Numbered from the stretch's first letter, positions 16,517-26,246 are shown. The stretch is 64,000 nucleotides of DNA from Planctomycetota bacterium (GCA_016795205.1 JAEUHZ010000065.1:1-64000); one strand, 5' to 3'. Notes: generated from the letters alone by a model not told the origin. Program-made: numbers and translations.

Positions 16517-16984
16517 ATGTCCGGGAAACCCGAGGAAGTCCGGCGCATCGCCGAGAACCGCAAGGCGCGCTTCGAGTACGAGCTCCTGGAGGAGCTCGAG
16601 TGCGGGATCGTGCTCACGGGGACCGAGGTCAAGAGCCTGCGCTCCGGCGGCGGCTCGATCCAGGAGGCCTACGCCATGGTGCGCGGCACGGGCCTGTGGC
16701 TCGTGAAGTCCCACATCCCTGAGTACAAGCAGGGCAACGTCCACAACCACGAGCCCGGTCGTGAGCGCAAGCTGCTCGCCAGCGCGCGCGAGATCGCGCG
16801 CTGGCACGCGGCGGCCAAGGAGAAGGGCGTGACGATGGTGCCGCTCTCGATGTACTTCCGCGGCAGCCGCGTGAAGGTCCTGCTGGGCCTGTGTCGCGGG
16901 AAGAAGCTCCACGACAAGCGCGCCACGCTCAAGGAACGCGAGGATCGCCGCGAGGTGCAGCGCGCCTCGGGGCGGCGGCGCTGA
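16517..16984 (+). CDS. smpB: SsrA-binding protein SmpB
   Basis: SmpB binds tmRNA and carries it to ribosomes stalled on broken mRNAs. The 155-aa protein has the full family pattern: [52 protein letters not shown] and a basic C-terminal tail ([20 protein letters not shown]). The length is normal. The gene sits about 110 bp upstream of ssrA, the RNA it serves, so rescue-system components are side by side on the same strand. Confidence 0.97.
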   Translation: MSGKPEEVRRIAENRKARFEYELLEELECGIVLTGTEVKSLRSGGGSIQEAYAMVRGTGLWLVKSHIPEYKQGNVHNHEPGRERKLLASAREIARWHAAAKEKGVTMVPLSMYFRGSRVKVLLGLCRGKKLHDKRATLKEREDRREVQRASGRRR

Positions 16985-17050
16985 CCGGCGCGGGGGCCTG
17001 CCGCGCGCTGGACGTGGTCCGCGGTTGGGGCGTCGCGCGGGACGCGCGGC

Positions 17051-17078
17051 TCGAGACGGGCCTGGTGTGTGCTAGACT
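17051..17078 (+). promoter_or_regulatory. Promoter for ssrA
   Basis: A likely -10 element TAGACT (17073-17078) and a weaker -35 TCGAGA (17051-17056) with 16-base spacing lie just upstream of the tmRNA. The same TAGACT hexamer occurs before recA and dxr. The mature 5-prime end is presumably made by RNase P. Confidence 0.5.
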
Positions 17079-17096
17079 CCAAGCGCACCTGGAATG

Positions 17097-17453
17097 GGGG
17101 GCGCACCGGTCTCGACCGGGGGTCTTCGACTTCGGGCTGCGTGCCGGGGATCTCGAGTCACCCCGTAAAATCCTCTTGGGGCGGCATTGCATGCCAACAA
17201 CTATTCGCTCGCGGCCTGATTTCACTCAGACCGCCGTCTCCGCGGGGAGTGCCTTCGGCCCTGCGGAGACGCCACCAGAAGGCTGGCCGGCGAGCGGCGC
17301 TTCGGCGCGGACCGGCGAGAACACACCGGAGCTTGGATCCAAGCGGCCTGCCTGCGGGCGGCTTGGGGACGAGAACCAACCACAGGACACGCACGTAGAC
17401 GCCCCCTGATCGGGGTTCCCGGGACGCGGGTTCGATTCCCGCCGCCTCCACCA
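17097..17453 (+). ncRNA. ssrA: Transfer-messenger RNA (tmRNA)
   Basis: The 357-base RNA rescues stalled ribosomes by acting as both tRNA and mRNA. Its 5-prime GGGGGCG pairs with the 3-prime CGCCTCC (one G-U), followed by ACCA. The T arm is GCGGGTTCGATTCCCGC. The tag frame ends in codons for ANNYSLAA and a TGA at 17217-17219; the resume codon is GCC at 17193 or GCA at 17184 (the latter gives ALHANNYSLAA). The hydrophobic LAA end fits ClpXP recognition. It lies next to smpB. Confidence 0.93.
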
Positions 17454-17521
17454 GATCCGCGACGCCCGCACGCCGTGCGCGCGGCCTTCAGAGCGCGCGC
17501 GGTCTTCCGTACACTCGCCGC

Positions 17522-18658
17522 GTGCGTCGCACACCGCCCCCCCGCCCGCCGCGCCGCTCGCGGGCGGCCGCCCTCGCGGCGCTCGTCTTGGTCTGTGGTG
17601 CCTGCGTCACGCCCGACGTCCAGGTCTGGAACCTGGACCAGCTCCACGACGAGACCAGTCGGCATCGCTACCAGGCCGCGCTCCAGAGCGACTTCGGCTG
17701 GTTCATGCGCCGCGGCGTCCTGGGGCTGTTCCAGAGCAGCGCGGCCGACTGGGCCGCCGAGGTCGACAAGGAGCGCGTGGAGGACCCGGCGGGCGAGTGT
17801 CTCGCGAACCTGATCTTGCTCGAGGAGCGCGCAGCGGCGCTCGAGGAGATCGACCCGCGCCACCTGGAGTGGTTCGCGCGCGTGGCCGCGGAGGACCCTT
17901 CGCGGCTTTCGCGCGAGCGGGCCGTGCTGGCGCTGGCGCGCCTCGCGGAGGGGCTCTCCCCAGGGCTCCCGCAGCGGCTCGGGGCCGACCAGCGACCGGC
18001 CGGACCCGACGAGCTCGCACCCGTGCTCGAGGGGCTGGTGCGCGCGACGCGCCGAGTGGTCTCCAACGATCCAGAGGCGGCGGCCGACCTCTCGGCCAGC
18101 GTGGCGGCCGTGCGGGCGCTGGACCTCGACCTGGCGGCCGCGCGCCGCGCGCTGCGTGCGGCGAGCGAGCTCGAGCGGCTCGCCAAGGGGCGTCAGGCCT
18201 CGGCGGCCGAGCTCGACGCGCTCGTCGCGCACCTCGCCAGCCTGCTCGTGCGGCGCGCGCTGGCCGTGGCGCTCGAGGACGAGGACGATTTCGTGCGCGC
18301 CGCGGCGGTGCGGGGCGTGGCCGCCACCGGCGGCGCGCGCGCGCTCGACGTCGTGCTCTACGACCGACTGCGCAAGGAGACCGCGACGCGGCCTCTGCGA
18401 GCCATCCTGGAGGTCGTCGCCGAGCGCGGCTTGCCTGCCGCGGACCCGGCCAACGCGGCCGCGCTCAAGCGCCGCGACGAGTGGATCGCGGCGCTGCAGG
18501 TCGTGGCCACCCAGCACCCCGAGGGCGAGCTGCGCGTGCGCGCCATGCGCACGCTGCGGGCGGTGGCGGCGCCCGACCTGGCCAGCCTGCGCGAGGAGGA
18601 CTGGCAGGCCTGGTGGGCCGCGCGTCGCGCGCCGCGGCCGGAGGAGCGCGCGCCGTGA
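17522..18658 (+). CDS. HEAT-like lipoprotein of unknown function
   Basis: This 378-aa protein begins with a basic stretch, a hydrophobic segment and a lipobox (LVCGAC), so it is probably a lipoprotein. The middle and C-terminal regions are alanine- and arginine-rich helices with HEAT-like units such as EDDFVRAAAVRGVAATGG and ELRVRAMRTLRAVAAPDL. The start is GTG at 17522. The stop overlaps the next start in GTGA, so it is coupled to the UPF0104 membrane protein gene. A scaffolding role at the envelope can only be guessed. Confidence 0.7.
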   Translation: MRRTPPPRPPRRSRAAALAALVLVCGACVTPDVQVWNLDQLHDETSRHRYQAALQSDFGWFMRRGVLGLFQSSAADWAAEVDKERVEDPAGECLANLILLEERAAALEEIDPRHLEWFARVAAEDPSRLSRERAVLALARLAEGLSPGLPQRLGADQRPAGPDELAPVLEGLVRATRRVVSNDPEAAADLSASVAAVRALDLDLAAARRALRAASELERLAKGRQASAAELDALVAHLASLLVRRALAVALEDEDDFVRAAAVRGVAATGGARALDVVLYDRLRKETATRPLRAILEVVAERGLPAADPANAAALKRRDEWIAALQVVATQHPEGELRVRAMRTLRAVAAPDLASLREEDWQAWWAARRAPRPEERAP

Positions 18659-19902
18659 CGGCCGGTCCCCCGCGCCGCGAGACGGCCGGCGCATCCGCCC
18701 CGTCCGCCGCGGCGCGGCGCCCACGGCTGGGCGGGATCCTGCGCGCCGCGCTGGCGGTCCTGCTCCTCGGCATCGTGGCCTTCACGGTTCCCTGGCGCGA
18801 CCGCTTGGTGCTGTCCGGCGGCCCGGCCGTGCTCGAGACGACCGGCGACATCGTCGGCGGCTGGCGGGCCGACGCGGTCGCGTTCCGCTTCGAACCTGGC
18901 GTGGAGCTCGTGCCCGAATGGCCGGCGGAGGCGCGCGCCGCGGCGCACGCCGGCGCGGAGCTCCGAGTGACGCGCGGTCCAGGCTCGCCGTACGACTGGC
19001 GGCCGGGCTTGCTGCACGTGTTCGGCGAGATGGACCTGCGCGGGCTGTTCAGCGCGCTGGGGCTGATCCTGGCCAGCGCCATGGTCGCGATCACGCGCTG
19101 GTGGCGACTCCTGCGCGTCGCCGGCTGCGCGGCGCGCTGGTACGACGCGCTACGCCTGACGTTCATCGGCTTCTTCATGAACTTGGTCGTGCCGGGGCTC
19201 ACGGGCGGCGACGTCGTCAAGGCGGTGCTCGTCGTGCGCGAGCATCCGGAGCGGCGCGCGGACGCGCTGGTCAGCGTGCTCGTCGACCGCGGCCTGGGGC
19301 TGCTCGTGCTCATGGGCATGGCGGCGGTCGTGGTCAGCGTCGAGAGCGAGCGCTTCGCCGAGGTGCGCTGGCCCGTGACGTTCGCGTTCCTGGGCGTGCT
19401 CCTCGCGCTGTGGGTCGGATTGCACCCCTGGCCGCGGCGCGCGCTGAACATCGACCGCATCCTCGAGCGCCTGCCGCAGAAGCAGCGCCTGCGCTCGATC
19501 GACCGCGCGCTGTCGATCTACGCGCGGCACCCCGGCGAGCTGCTCGTGGCGGTGGTGCTCTCGGCGGCGAACCACGCCAGCCTGGCGCTGGCGCTCATGG
19601 CGCTGGGGCACGCCTTCGGCGACACGCTGGGCTGGGCCGAGTACCTGGGCGTCGCAGCGATCGCGAACACGGTCAGCTCGGTGCCGATCGCTCCCGGCGG
19701 CTGGGGCGTGGGCGAGGCGCTCTACGGCTACCTGTTCCACCTGCTCGGCGCGCCGGCCGCGCTGGGCATCGCGGTGAGCGTCAGCTACCGCCTGCTGAAC
19801 ACCGGCATCGGACTGGCCGGCGGCCTGTTCCTGCTGCCCTTCGTCCCCGGCGCGCGCGAGGTGCGGGCCGAGATCGAGACCGGCGAGAAACGCGGCGGAT
19901 GA
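18655..19902 (+). CDS. UPF0104/LPG synthase-like integral membrane protein
   Basis: This 415-aa protein matches the lysylphosphatidylglycerol synthase transmembrane region family (UPF0104, PF03706 type). It has a periplasmic N-terminal insert after the first helix. The core follows with FFMNLVVPGLTGGDVVKAVL, SVLVDRGLGLLVL and, near the end, VSSVPIAPGGWGVGEALYGY. These are the family hallmarks. Members move or modify lipids or lipid-linked sugars; the substrate here is unknown. The GTG start overlaps the stop of the upstream lipoprotein gene. No aminoacyl-transferase domain is present. Confidence 0.85.
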   Translation: MTAGPPRRETAGASAPSAAARRPRLGGILRAALAVLLLGIVAFTVPWRDRLVLSGGPAVLETTGDIVGGWRADAVAFRFEPGVELVPEWPAEARAAAHAGAELRVTRGPGSPYDWRPGLLHVFGEMDLRGLFSALGLILASAMVAITRWWRLLRVAGCAARWYDALRLTFIGFFMNLVVPGLTGGDVVKAVLVVREHPERRADALVSVLVDRGLGLLVLMGMAAVVVSVESERFAEVRWPVTFAFLGVLLALWVGLHPWPRRALNIDRILERLPQKQRLRSIDRALSIYARHPGELLVAVVLSAANHASLALALMALGHAFGDTLGWAEYLGVAAIANTVSSVPIAPGGWGVGEALYGYLFHLLGAPAALGIAVSVSYRLLNTGIGLAGGLFLLPFVPGAREVRAEIETGEKRGG

Positions 19903-19915
19903 CGCGCACGGACGG

Positions 19916-19944
19916 TTGACGCGCGCGCCCGCTGCGCTTCGAAT
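19916..19944 (+). promoter_or_regulatory. Promoter for the PfkB-family kinase gene
   Basis: TTGACG (19916-19921) and TCGAAT (19939-19944) are separated by 17 bases and lie about 40 bases upstream of the kinase start. The -10 is a weak match. Confidence 0.45.
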
Positions 19945-19985
19945 CCCGCACGCTCGAGCCCCGACCAAGACCCACAGACCCCTCC

Positions 19986-20885
19986 ATGTCCCTCCTCGTC
20001 ATCGGAACGCTGGCCTACGACACGATCCAGACGACCGCCGCGAAGCGCGCCGACGTCCTGGGCGGCTCGGCGCTCTACTTCTCGGTCGCCGCCGCGGCCT
20101 TCCAACCGGTGCAGCTCGTGGCCGTGGTGGGACGCGATTTCCGCCCGGGCGACCTCCAGTTGCTCGAGCAGCGCGGGGTCGACACCAGCGGCGTCGAGCA
20201 CGCCGACGGCCGCACGTTTCGCTGGAGCGGGCGCTACGAAGCCGATTGGAACACGCGTCACACGATCGAGACGCAGCTCAACGTCTTCGAGAAGTTCGAC
20301 CCCAAGATCCCGAGCGCGATGCGCTCATCGCAGTACCTGTTCCTCGCGAACGCCAGCCCGCTCGTGCAGGCCAAGGCGCTCGATCAGGTCGATCATCCCG
20401 CGTTCACCGTGGTGGACACGATGAACCTGTGGATCGAGATCATGCGGCCCGAGCTGCTGGCGCTCTTGCGGCGTGTGGACGGCGTCGTGCTGAACGACGA
20501 GGAAGCGCGCATGCTCACGGGCGAGCGCAACCTGCTCAAGGCCGCGAGCCTGGTGCTCGGGATGGGGCCGCGCTACGTCATCCTCAAGAAGGGCGAGCAC
20601 GGCGCGTTCCTGATGGGCAGCGACGTGCACTTCTCGCTGCCGGCCTACCCCGTCGGGATGGTCGTCGACCCGACCGGCGCGGGCGACACGTTCGCGGGCG
20701 GTTTCATGGGCTACGTGGCGCGCGCGGGGAACCTGGAGCCCAAGACGCTGCGCAAGGGGATGCTCTACGGAACGGTGGCGGCGAGCTACTGCGTCGAGGG
20801 CTTCGGCATCGACTCGCTCAAGGAGCGCACGCGGCGCGACTTCGACGTGCGCTACGACGAGCTGTTGTCGATCGTGACGCCCTGA
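19986..20885 (+). CDS. PfkB-family carbohydrate kinase
   Basis: This 299-aa sugar kinase of the PfkB/ribokinase family phosphorylates a sugar or nucleoside using ATP. The N-terminal substrate region has GTLAYDTI and VLGGSALYFSVAAAAF. The C-terminal signature VDPTGAGDTFAGGFMGYVA carries the anion hole and the catalytic Asp. The specific substrate cannot be told from the motifs; adenosine kinase-like and ribokinase-like are both possible. It has its own likely promoter and is not coupled to the upstream gene. Confidence 0.88.
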   Translation: MSLLVIGTLAYDTIQTTAAKRADVLGGSALYFSVAAAAFQPVQLVAVVGRDFRPGDLQLLEQRGVDTSGVEHADGRTFRWSGRYEADWNTRHTIETQLNVFEKFDPKIPSAMRSSQYLFLANASPLVQAKALDQVDHPAFTVVDTMNLWIEIMRPELLALLRRVDGVVLNDEEARMLTGERNLLKAASLVLGMGPRYVILKKGEHGAFLMGSDVHFSLPAYPVGMVVDPTGAGDTFAGGFMGYVARAGNLEPKTLRKGMLYGTVAASYCVEGFGIDSLKERTRRDFDVRYDELLSIVTP

Positions 20886-20996
20886 GCCGCGTTGACTGGC
20901 AGGGGCCGGGGAACCGGCGGGCCGCGAGCGCGGGCCGTTGACCTGCGCTCGCGTCCCTGACATGGTCCAGCCACGCGCGCGACACGCGCGCGGACC

Positions 20997-21566
20997 GTGC
21001 GGGCCTTCCTGGGACTTCTTCCGCCGCCGCAGGTGGCGCAGCGCGTCGTCGCCGCGGCCCGCGCAGCGCTGGGCGCTGGCCTGGGTCGCGTGTACCCCGC
21101 GGCCGACCTGCACCTGACGCTGGTGTTCCTGGGCGCGATCGAGCCGGCCCGGGCCGCGGCGCTCGCGGCCGGCCTCGGCGGCGCGTTCACCGACGCGCGC
21201 CCCGTGCGCTTGCGCCTCGGCGGCTGAGGTGCGTTCGGCGTTCCCGGGCACGCGCGCGCCCTGTGGGCCGGGTTCGACCTCGCGCCCGAGGAGCGCGCGG
21301 CGCTCCTCGACCTCGTCGAGCGTGGGCGCGCGCTGGCGGCTCGCTGTGGCGTCGCGCTCGACGGCGCCGATCTCGCGCGTCCCTTCACGCCGCACCTGAC
21401 GCTGACGCGACTGCGGCAGCCCCGGCGCGCGCCCGGCGATTTCGATCGCTTGCGCTTCGACCTCGACTGGCTCGCGGACGAGGTCCACCTGTTCGAGAGC
21501 GCGGGCGGGGCGGGCTCCGGGCCGCGCTATCCCGTGCGCGCAACCTGCCGCCTGCGGGGGCTTTGA
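20997..21566 (+). pseudogene. thpR: RNA 2',3'-cyclic phosphodiesterase ThpR, in-frame stop
   Basis: The two halves of a LigT/ThpR 2H phosphoesterase lie in one frame, interrupted by TGA at 21225-21227 (codon 77 of 190). The first half has the HxTx motif DLHLTLVFLG; the second half has the matching PFTPHLTLTRL. Both are needed for activity. The reading before (VRLRLGG) and after (GAFGVPGHARALWAG) the stop aligns with the family without a frameshift, so one base substitution explains it. It could be a recent pseudogene or a sequencing error. ThpR commonly precedes recA, as here. The start is GTG at 20997. Confidence 0.8.
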
Positions 21567-21640
21567 GCGCTCGCGGCCGCCAGACCCGCGACCTGCGCGC
21601 CGCCCGGGCGTCTGCTGGGCGCCGGCCGCGCGCGGCGCGC

Positions 21641-21669
21641 TTGGGAGCGCCCGGGTGGACGGCTAGACT
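21641..21669 (+). promoter_or_regulatory. Promoter for recA
   Basis: TTGGGA (21641-21646) and TAGACT (21664-21669) with 17-base spacing lie about 60 bases upstream of recA. I see no clear LexA-type operator in the 160 bases before the gene. Confidence 0.6.
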
Positions 21670-21729
21670 CCGCGCTTCGACGCGCCGCGCCGCGTCGGCC
21701 GCACGACCCTTCGCCGCACTTCGAGAACC

Positions 21730-22872
21730 ATGAGCGTCATCAAGCCGAAGACCGACAAGCCGCAGACCACGGGCCCCTCGACCGAGAAGACGCGCGCGCT
21801 CGACGCCGCGATGGGCGAGATCGAGAAGAGCTTCGGCAAGGGCGCCATCATGCGTCTGGGCGACGGCGTGCTGTTCAAGGAGATCACCGGCATCTCGACC
21901 GGCTCGATCGGCCTGGACCTCTCGCTGGGCGGCAAGGGCGTCCCGCGCGGACGCGTCGTCGAGATCTTCGGACCCGAGAGTTCGGGCAAGACCACGCTGA
22001 CCCTGCACGTCATCGCCAACGCGCAGAAGGCGGGCGGCATCTGCGCCTTCGTCGACGCCGAGCACGCGCTCGACCCGGCCTACGCGCGCAAGCTGGGCGT
22101 CAAGCTCGACGACCTGCTCGTCTCGCAGCCCGACACGGGCGAGCAGGCGCTCGAGATCGTCGAGACGCTCGTGCGCAGCAACGCGGTCGACGTGGTCGTC
22201 GTCGACTCGGTGGCGGCACTCGTGCCGCGCGCCGAGATCGCCGGCGAGATGGGCGACAGCTTCGTCGGCCTGCACGCGCGGCTCATGAGCCAGGCGCTGC
22301 GCAAGCTGACCGGCGCGATCGCGAAGTCGGACTGCCTCGTGATCTTCATCAACCAGATCCGCGAGAAGATCGGCGTCATGTTCGGCAGCCCCGAGACGAC
22401 GACCGGCGGCCGCGCCTTGAAGTTCTACGCCTCCGTGCGCCTCGACATCCGCCGCATCGGACAGATCAAGGAAGGCGAAGAGGTGATCGGCGCGCGCACC
22501 AAGGTCACCGTCGTGAAGAACAAGGTCGCTCCGCCTTTCAAGAAGTGCGAGTTCGACATCCTCTTCAACCGCGGCATCAGCCGTGAGGGTGAGATGCTCG
22601 AGATCGGCACGGCCGAGGGCGTGATCGTCAAGTCGGGCACCTGGTACTCGATGAAGCACCCGACCGACGGCGAGATCCGCATCGGCCAGGGGCTCGAGAA
22701 GGCGCGCCAGTTCCTGATCGACAACCCCGACCTCGCCAACGTGATCGAGAACGTGATCAAGCAGAAGTACGTGCCCCGGGCGGCGAGCGGCGAGGAGGCC
22801 GACGACGGCGCGCCCGCGCCCGCCGCGCGTCCCGCCTCCATCCCCGCGGTCGCGCGCCCAGCCCGGACCTGA
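21730..22872 (+). CDS. recA: Recombinase RecA
   Basis: RecA forms filaments on single-stranded DNA, drives homologous strand exchange and stimulates SOS repressor cleavage. The 380-aa protein has Walker [10 protein letters not shown] (residues about 81-89), the [10 protein letters not shown] segment, Walker [11 protein letters not shown] and the L2 loop around [16 protein letters not shown]. The C-terminal tail is unusual in being Ala/Pro-rich (about 30 residues) rather than strongly acidic. It is preceded by the broken thpR and followed by alaS, all on the same strand. Confidence 0.98.
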   Translation: MSVIKPKTDKPQTTGPSTEKTRALDAAMGEIEKSFGKGAIMRLGDGVLFKEITGISTGSIGLDLSLGGKGVPRGRVVEIFGPESSGKTTLTLHVIANAQKAGGICAFVDAEHALDPAYARKLGVKLDDLLVSQPDTGEQALEIVETLVRSNAVDVVVVDSVAALVPRAEIAGEMGDSFVGLHARLMSQALRKLTGAIAKSDCLVIFINQIREKIGVMFGSPETTTGGRALKFYASVRLDIRRIGQIKEGEEVIGARTKVTVVKNKVAPPFKKCEFDILFNRGISREGEMLEIGTAEGVIVKSGTWYSMKHPTDGEIRIGQGLEKARQFLIDNPDLANVIENVIKQKYVPRAASGEEADDGAPAPAARPASIPAVARPART

Positions 22873-22964
22873 GCCGGCCGATCGACTCGAACCGGCGCCG
22901 CGACGGCCCTTCCGCCGGGCCTCTCGCGGCGCCGGGCATCCACACCGACCCCGACGAACGACCG

Positions 22965-25682
22965 ATGAGCTCCACCCCGACGAGTCCGACGAAGCTCAAG
23001 ACCGCGGCGCGCGTGCGTCAGGAGTTCCTGGACTTCTTCGCCGCCCGCGGCCACCGCATCGTGCCCTCGGGACCGGTCTTCCCGCAGGACGATCCGACGC
23101 TGCTCTTCACGAACGCGGGGATGAACCAGTTCAAGGACGTGTTCCTCGGCACGGGCACCCGCGACTACACGCGCGCGGCGGACACGCAGAAGTGCATCCG
23201 CGTCTCGGGCAAGCACAACGACCTCGAGGAGGTCGGCGTCGACACGTACCACCACACGTTCTTCGAGATGCTCGGGAACTGGTCGTTCGGCGACTACTTC
23301 AAGGCCGAGGCGATCGCCTGGTCCTGGGAACTCCTGACCAAGACCTGGGGCCTCGACCCCGATCGTCTGTGGGTCACGGTGTTCGCCGGCGACGCGGCCG
23401 ACGGCCTCCCCGCCGACGACGAGAGCGCCCGAATCTGGGTCGAGGTCGCCGGGGTGCGTCCCGATCGGGTGCTCAAGTTCGGCCGCAAGGCCAACTTCTG
23501 GGAGATGGGCGACACCGGCCCCTGCGGCCCGTGCACTGAGATCCACATCGACCGTGGCGCCCCGGGCTCGGACCCGCGCGACGGCGCGAACCCTGCGATC
23601 GGCGTGAACGCGGGCAACGAGCGCTTCATGGAGCTGTGGAACAACGTCTTCATCCAGTTCAACCGACTGGAGGACGGTCGACTCCAGGAGCTGCCCGCGA
23701 AGCACGTCGACACGGGCATGGGCTTCGAGCGCGTGCTGTCCGTCCTCCAGGGCCAGCGCTCGAACTACGACACGGATCTCTTCACGCCGATCTTCGCGCG
23801 CATCGCCGCGGTCACCGGCGCGCGCTACGAGGGCGGGGATGCGCCGCGCGACGTCGCGTTCCGCGTCGCGGCCGACCACTGCCGGGCAGTGACGGCCGCC
23901 TTCGCGGACGGCGCGCTGCCCTCGAACGAGGGCCGCGGCTACGTGCTGCGGCGGCTGATCCGCCGCGCGTCACGCTTCGGGCGCCAGCACCTGGGGGCTC
24001 GGGACCCGTTCCTGTTCGAGGTCGTGCCGGCCGTCGTGCAGGTGCTGGGGGCCACGTTCCCCGAGATGCGGGCGCGCGAGGAGCACGTGCGATTGCTCAT
24101 GAAGTCCGAAGAGGAGAGCTTCGGGCGCACGCTCGACCGCGGCCTCGTGTTCTTCGAGAGCCTGGCCGCGAAGACCGAGAAGGCGGGCTCGAAGACGCTG
24201 GCGGGCGCGGAAGCCTTCGAGCTCTATGCCACGAACGGCTTCCCGGAGGACCTGGTCGAGCTCATGGCGCGCGAACGCGGTCTGGCGGTCGATCGCGCGG
24301 GCTGGGAGGCGGCGCAGAAGCGGCACCAGGCGGCCAGCAAGTCCGAGGGCAAGTTCAAGCAAGTGCTGTCCGCCGAGGCGCTGGCCAGCGTCAAGCCGAC
24401 ACGCTCGACCTACCACGAGGCCGGGGCGGAGGCGCAGGTGCTCGAGGCGCGCGTGCTCGTGGTCCAGGCCGTCGGCGAGGGCGAGCACGCGGTGGTGCTC
24501 GACGCCAGCCCGTTCTACGCCGAGGGCGGCGGACAGGTCGGGGACGCGGGCGTGATCCGCGCCGCCGACGGGTCGTTCACCTTCGAGGTGCGCGACGCGC
24601 GCCGGACGGGGGCGGTGGTCGTCCACCTGGGCACCTTCCAGGGCGGGCGGGTGCCAGCGCCGGAGGCGCTGAGCGGCGCGCGCGTGCGGGCCGAGGTCGA
24701 CGCGGCGCGCCGCGAGCGCGTCCGCAAGCACCACACGGCGACGCACCTCCTGCATCGGGCGCTCAAGGAGGTGCTCGGCGCGCACGTCGCGCAGCAGGGC
24801 AGCTACGTGGGCCCCGACCGCCTGCGCTTCGACATCAGCCACCCGCGAGCGGTCACGCCCGAGGAGCTCGAGCGGGTCGAAGCGCTGGTGAACGCCCGCG
24901 TGTGCCAGAACGACCTCGTGCGGACCACGATCGAGGACCTCGAGCAAGCCAAGGCGCGCGGCGTGGTGGCCATGTTCGGCGAGAAATACGACGCGCAGGT
25001 GCGCGTGCTCGACGTGGGCGGCTGGTCGTTGGAGCTGTGCGGCGGCACGCACGTGCGCGCCGCGGGCGAGATCGGGCCGTTCGTGATCCTGTCCGAGCGC
25101 GCGGTGCAGGCCGGCGTGCGCCGCCTCGAGGCCGTGACCGGTCCCGCGGCGGTCGAGGAGATCCAGCGCCAGCGCCGGATCCTGCGCGATGCGGCGCAGG
25201 CGCTGAAGTCCGCGGTCGACGAGCTTCCAGCGCGGGTCGAGCTGCTCCAGGCGCAGCTCAAGGAGGCCAAGAAGCAGGGTGCCAAGCAGCAGGGCGGCGA
25301 TGTCGCCGCGGCCTTCGAGCGCTCCAAGGCTCTGCTGGAGCGCACCGGCGGCGCGGCCTTCGGCGTCTTCGACCTCCCCGAGTTGGGGCTCGAGGGCGTG
25401 CGCGAGCTCGCCGAGCGGCTCAAGGGCGCGGAGAGCGCGATCGCCTTCGCGGTCCTGGGCCGCGAGGAAGGGCGCGTGCCCTTCGTCATCGTGTGCCAGA
25501 ACGTGCCCAAGTCGAGCGGGCTCAAGGCCGGCGACCTCGCCAAGTTGGCCAGCGCCTCGCTGGGTGGCGGAGGCGGCGGGCGCCCCGACGCGGCCCAAGG
25601 GCAGGGGCAGCGCGAAGCCGGAGTCCCCGCGGCGCTGTCCGCGCTGCGCGCCGCGATCGCGGAGGGGCTGGCGCGGGCCTGA
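22965..25682 (+). CDS. alaS: Alanyl-tRNA synthetase
   Basis: AlaRS charges tRNA-Ala and edits mischarged Ser and Gly. The 905-aa protein has the class II core (SGPVFPQDDPTLLFTNAGMN; MEQ-type motif region GNWSFGDYF) and the editing-domain zinc ligands in RKHHTATHLLHRAL and LCGGTHVRAAGEIG. It ends in the coiled-coil and C-Ala domain with a Gly-rich GGGGGGRPDAAQG segment. The length is near the family average. The start is ATG at 22965. The recA-alaS order is common in other bacteria. Confidence 0.97.
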   Translation: MSSTPTSPTKLKTAARVRQEFLDFFAARGHRIVPSGPVFPQDDPTLLFTNAGMNQFKDVFLGTGTRDYTRAADTQKCIRVSGKHNDLEEVGVDTYHHTFFEMLGNWSFGDYFKAEAIAWSWELLTKTWGLDPDRLWVTVFAGDAADGLPADDESARIWVEVAGVRPDRVLKFGRKANFWEMGDTGPCGPCTEIHIDRGAPGSDPRDGANPAIGVNAGNERFMELWNNVFIQFNRLEDGRLQELPAKHVDTGMGFERVLSVLQGQRSNYDTDLFTPIFARIAAVTGARYEGGDAPRDVAFRVAADHCRAVTAAFADGALPSNEGRGYVLRRLIRRASRFGRQHLGARDPFLFEVVPAVVQVLGATFPEMRAREEHVRLLMKSEEESFGRTLDRGLVFFESLAAKTEKAGSKTLAGAEAFELYATNGFPEDLVELMARERGLAVDRAGWEAAQKRHQAASKSEGKFKQVLSAEALASVKPTRSTYHEAGAEAQVLEARVLVVQAVGEGEHAVVLDASPFYAEGGGQVGDAGVIRAADGSFTFEVRDARRTGAVVVHLGTFQGGRVPAPEALSGARVRAEVDAARRERVRKHHTATHLLHRALKEVLGAHVAQQGSYVGPDRLRFDISHPRAVTPEELERVEALVNARVCQNDLVRTTIEDLEQAKARGVVAMFGEKYDAQVRVLDVGGWSLELCGGTHVRAAGEIGPFVILSERAVQAGVRRLEAVTGPAAVEEIQRQRRILRDAAQALKSAVDELPARVELLQAQLKEAKKQGAKQQGGDVAAAFERSKALLERTGGAAFGVFDLPELGLEGVRELAERLKGAESAIAFAVLGREEGRVPFVIVCQNVPKSSGLKAGDLAKLASASLGGGGGGRPDAAQGQGQREAGVPAALSALRAAIAEGLARA

Positions 25683-25904
25683 CGAACGCCGGGAGCGGGA
25701 CGAGCGCCCCGACCCGGTTCCCGGGGCGCCTCGCTGCGCCTCCCGAGCGAGGGGGCCGCCCCTGGCGCCGAGGCCCTCCACGCCGCGCCGTCCGTTGACA
25801 CCCCCGGCGGGCACCGCTACCTTCGCGCGCTTCCAGGAACGCCGAACAGCGTCGGAAGAGGTCGGCCGCCAAGCCCGACCGATCCGCCGCGCGCCATCAC
25901 CGTC
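25683..25904 (+). other. Leader region of the rpmF-fab cluster
   Basis: This 222-base stretch between alaS and rpmF carries a strong promoter (25795-25823) and an about 75-base leader. No open frame or recognised RNA element is seen in the first 110 bases. Confidence 0.5.
25795..25823 (+). promoter_or_regulatory. Strong promoter for rpmF-plsX-fab genes
   Basis: TTGACA (25795-25800) is a perfect consensus -35 element, and TACCTT (25818-25823) follows after exactly 17 bases. It is the best sigma-70-type promoter in the window and fits high expression of ribosomal protein L32 and the fatty acid genes. Confidence 0.75.
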
Positions 25905-26108
25905 ATGCCGAACCCGAAGCGCCGTCACTCGAAGCACCGCAAGCGCATCCGTCGCAGCCACCACGCGCTGACGACGAGCCCCGCGAACCACTGCCCGCGC
26001 TGCAGCGCAGCGACCAAGCCGCACCGCGTGTGCGACAACTGCGGGCACTACGGCTTCGACAAGGGCGGCCAGAAGGGCACCGCGGTGCTCGAGCGCGAAG
26101 CCTTCTGA
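25905..26108 (+). CDS. rpmF: 50S ribosomal protein L32
   Basis: This 67-aa ribosomal protein begins MPNPKRRHSKHRKRIRRSHH, the standard basic L32 start. It contains the zinc-ribbon Cys pairs CPRC and CDNCGHYG, so it is the zinc-binding (C+) form. rpmF followed by plsX and the fab genes is a conserved bacterial arrangement that links ribosome and membrane synthesis. Confidence 0.97.
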   Translation: MPNPKRRHSKHRKRIRRSHHALTTSPANHCPRCSAATKPHRVCDNCGHYGFDKGGQKGTAVLEREAF

Positions 26109-26246
26109 GCGCACCGTTCCCGCTGATTCGCGCGCCCACGGCCTGACCGCTGCGCCTCGCGCGCGGCCTCCGCCCGCCGGGGCCGGGCGCGCGGCAGGCG
26201 GCTCCCACGCGTCCCCTCCGCACCCCACGGTTCCGCACCGCATCCC

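Noticed and set aside
21225-21227. Selenocysteine at the TGA in thpR
   Set aside because: ThpR has no selenoprotein forms that I know of, and I see no SECIS-like hairpin just after the TGA. A point mutation or read error is simpler.
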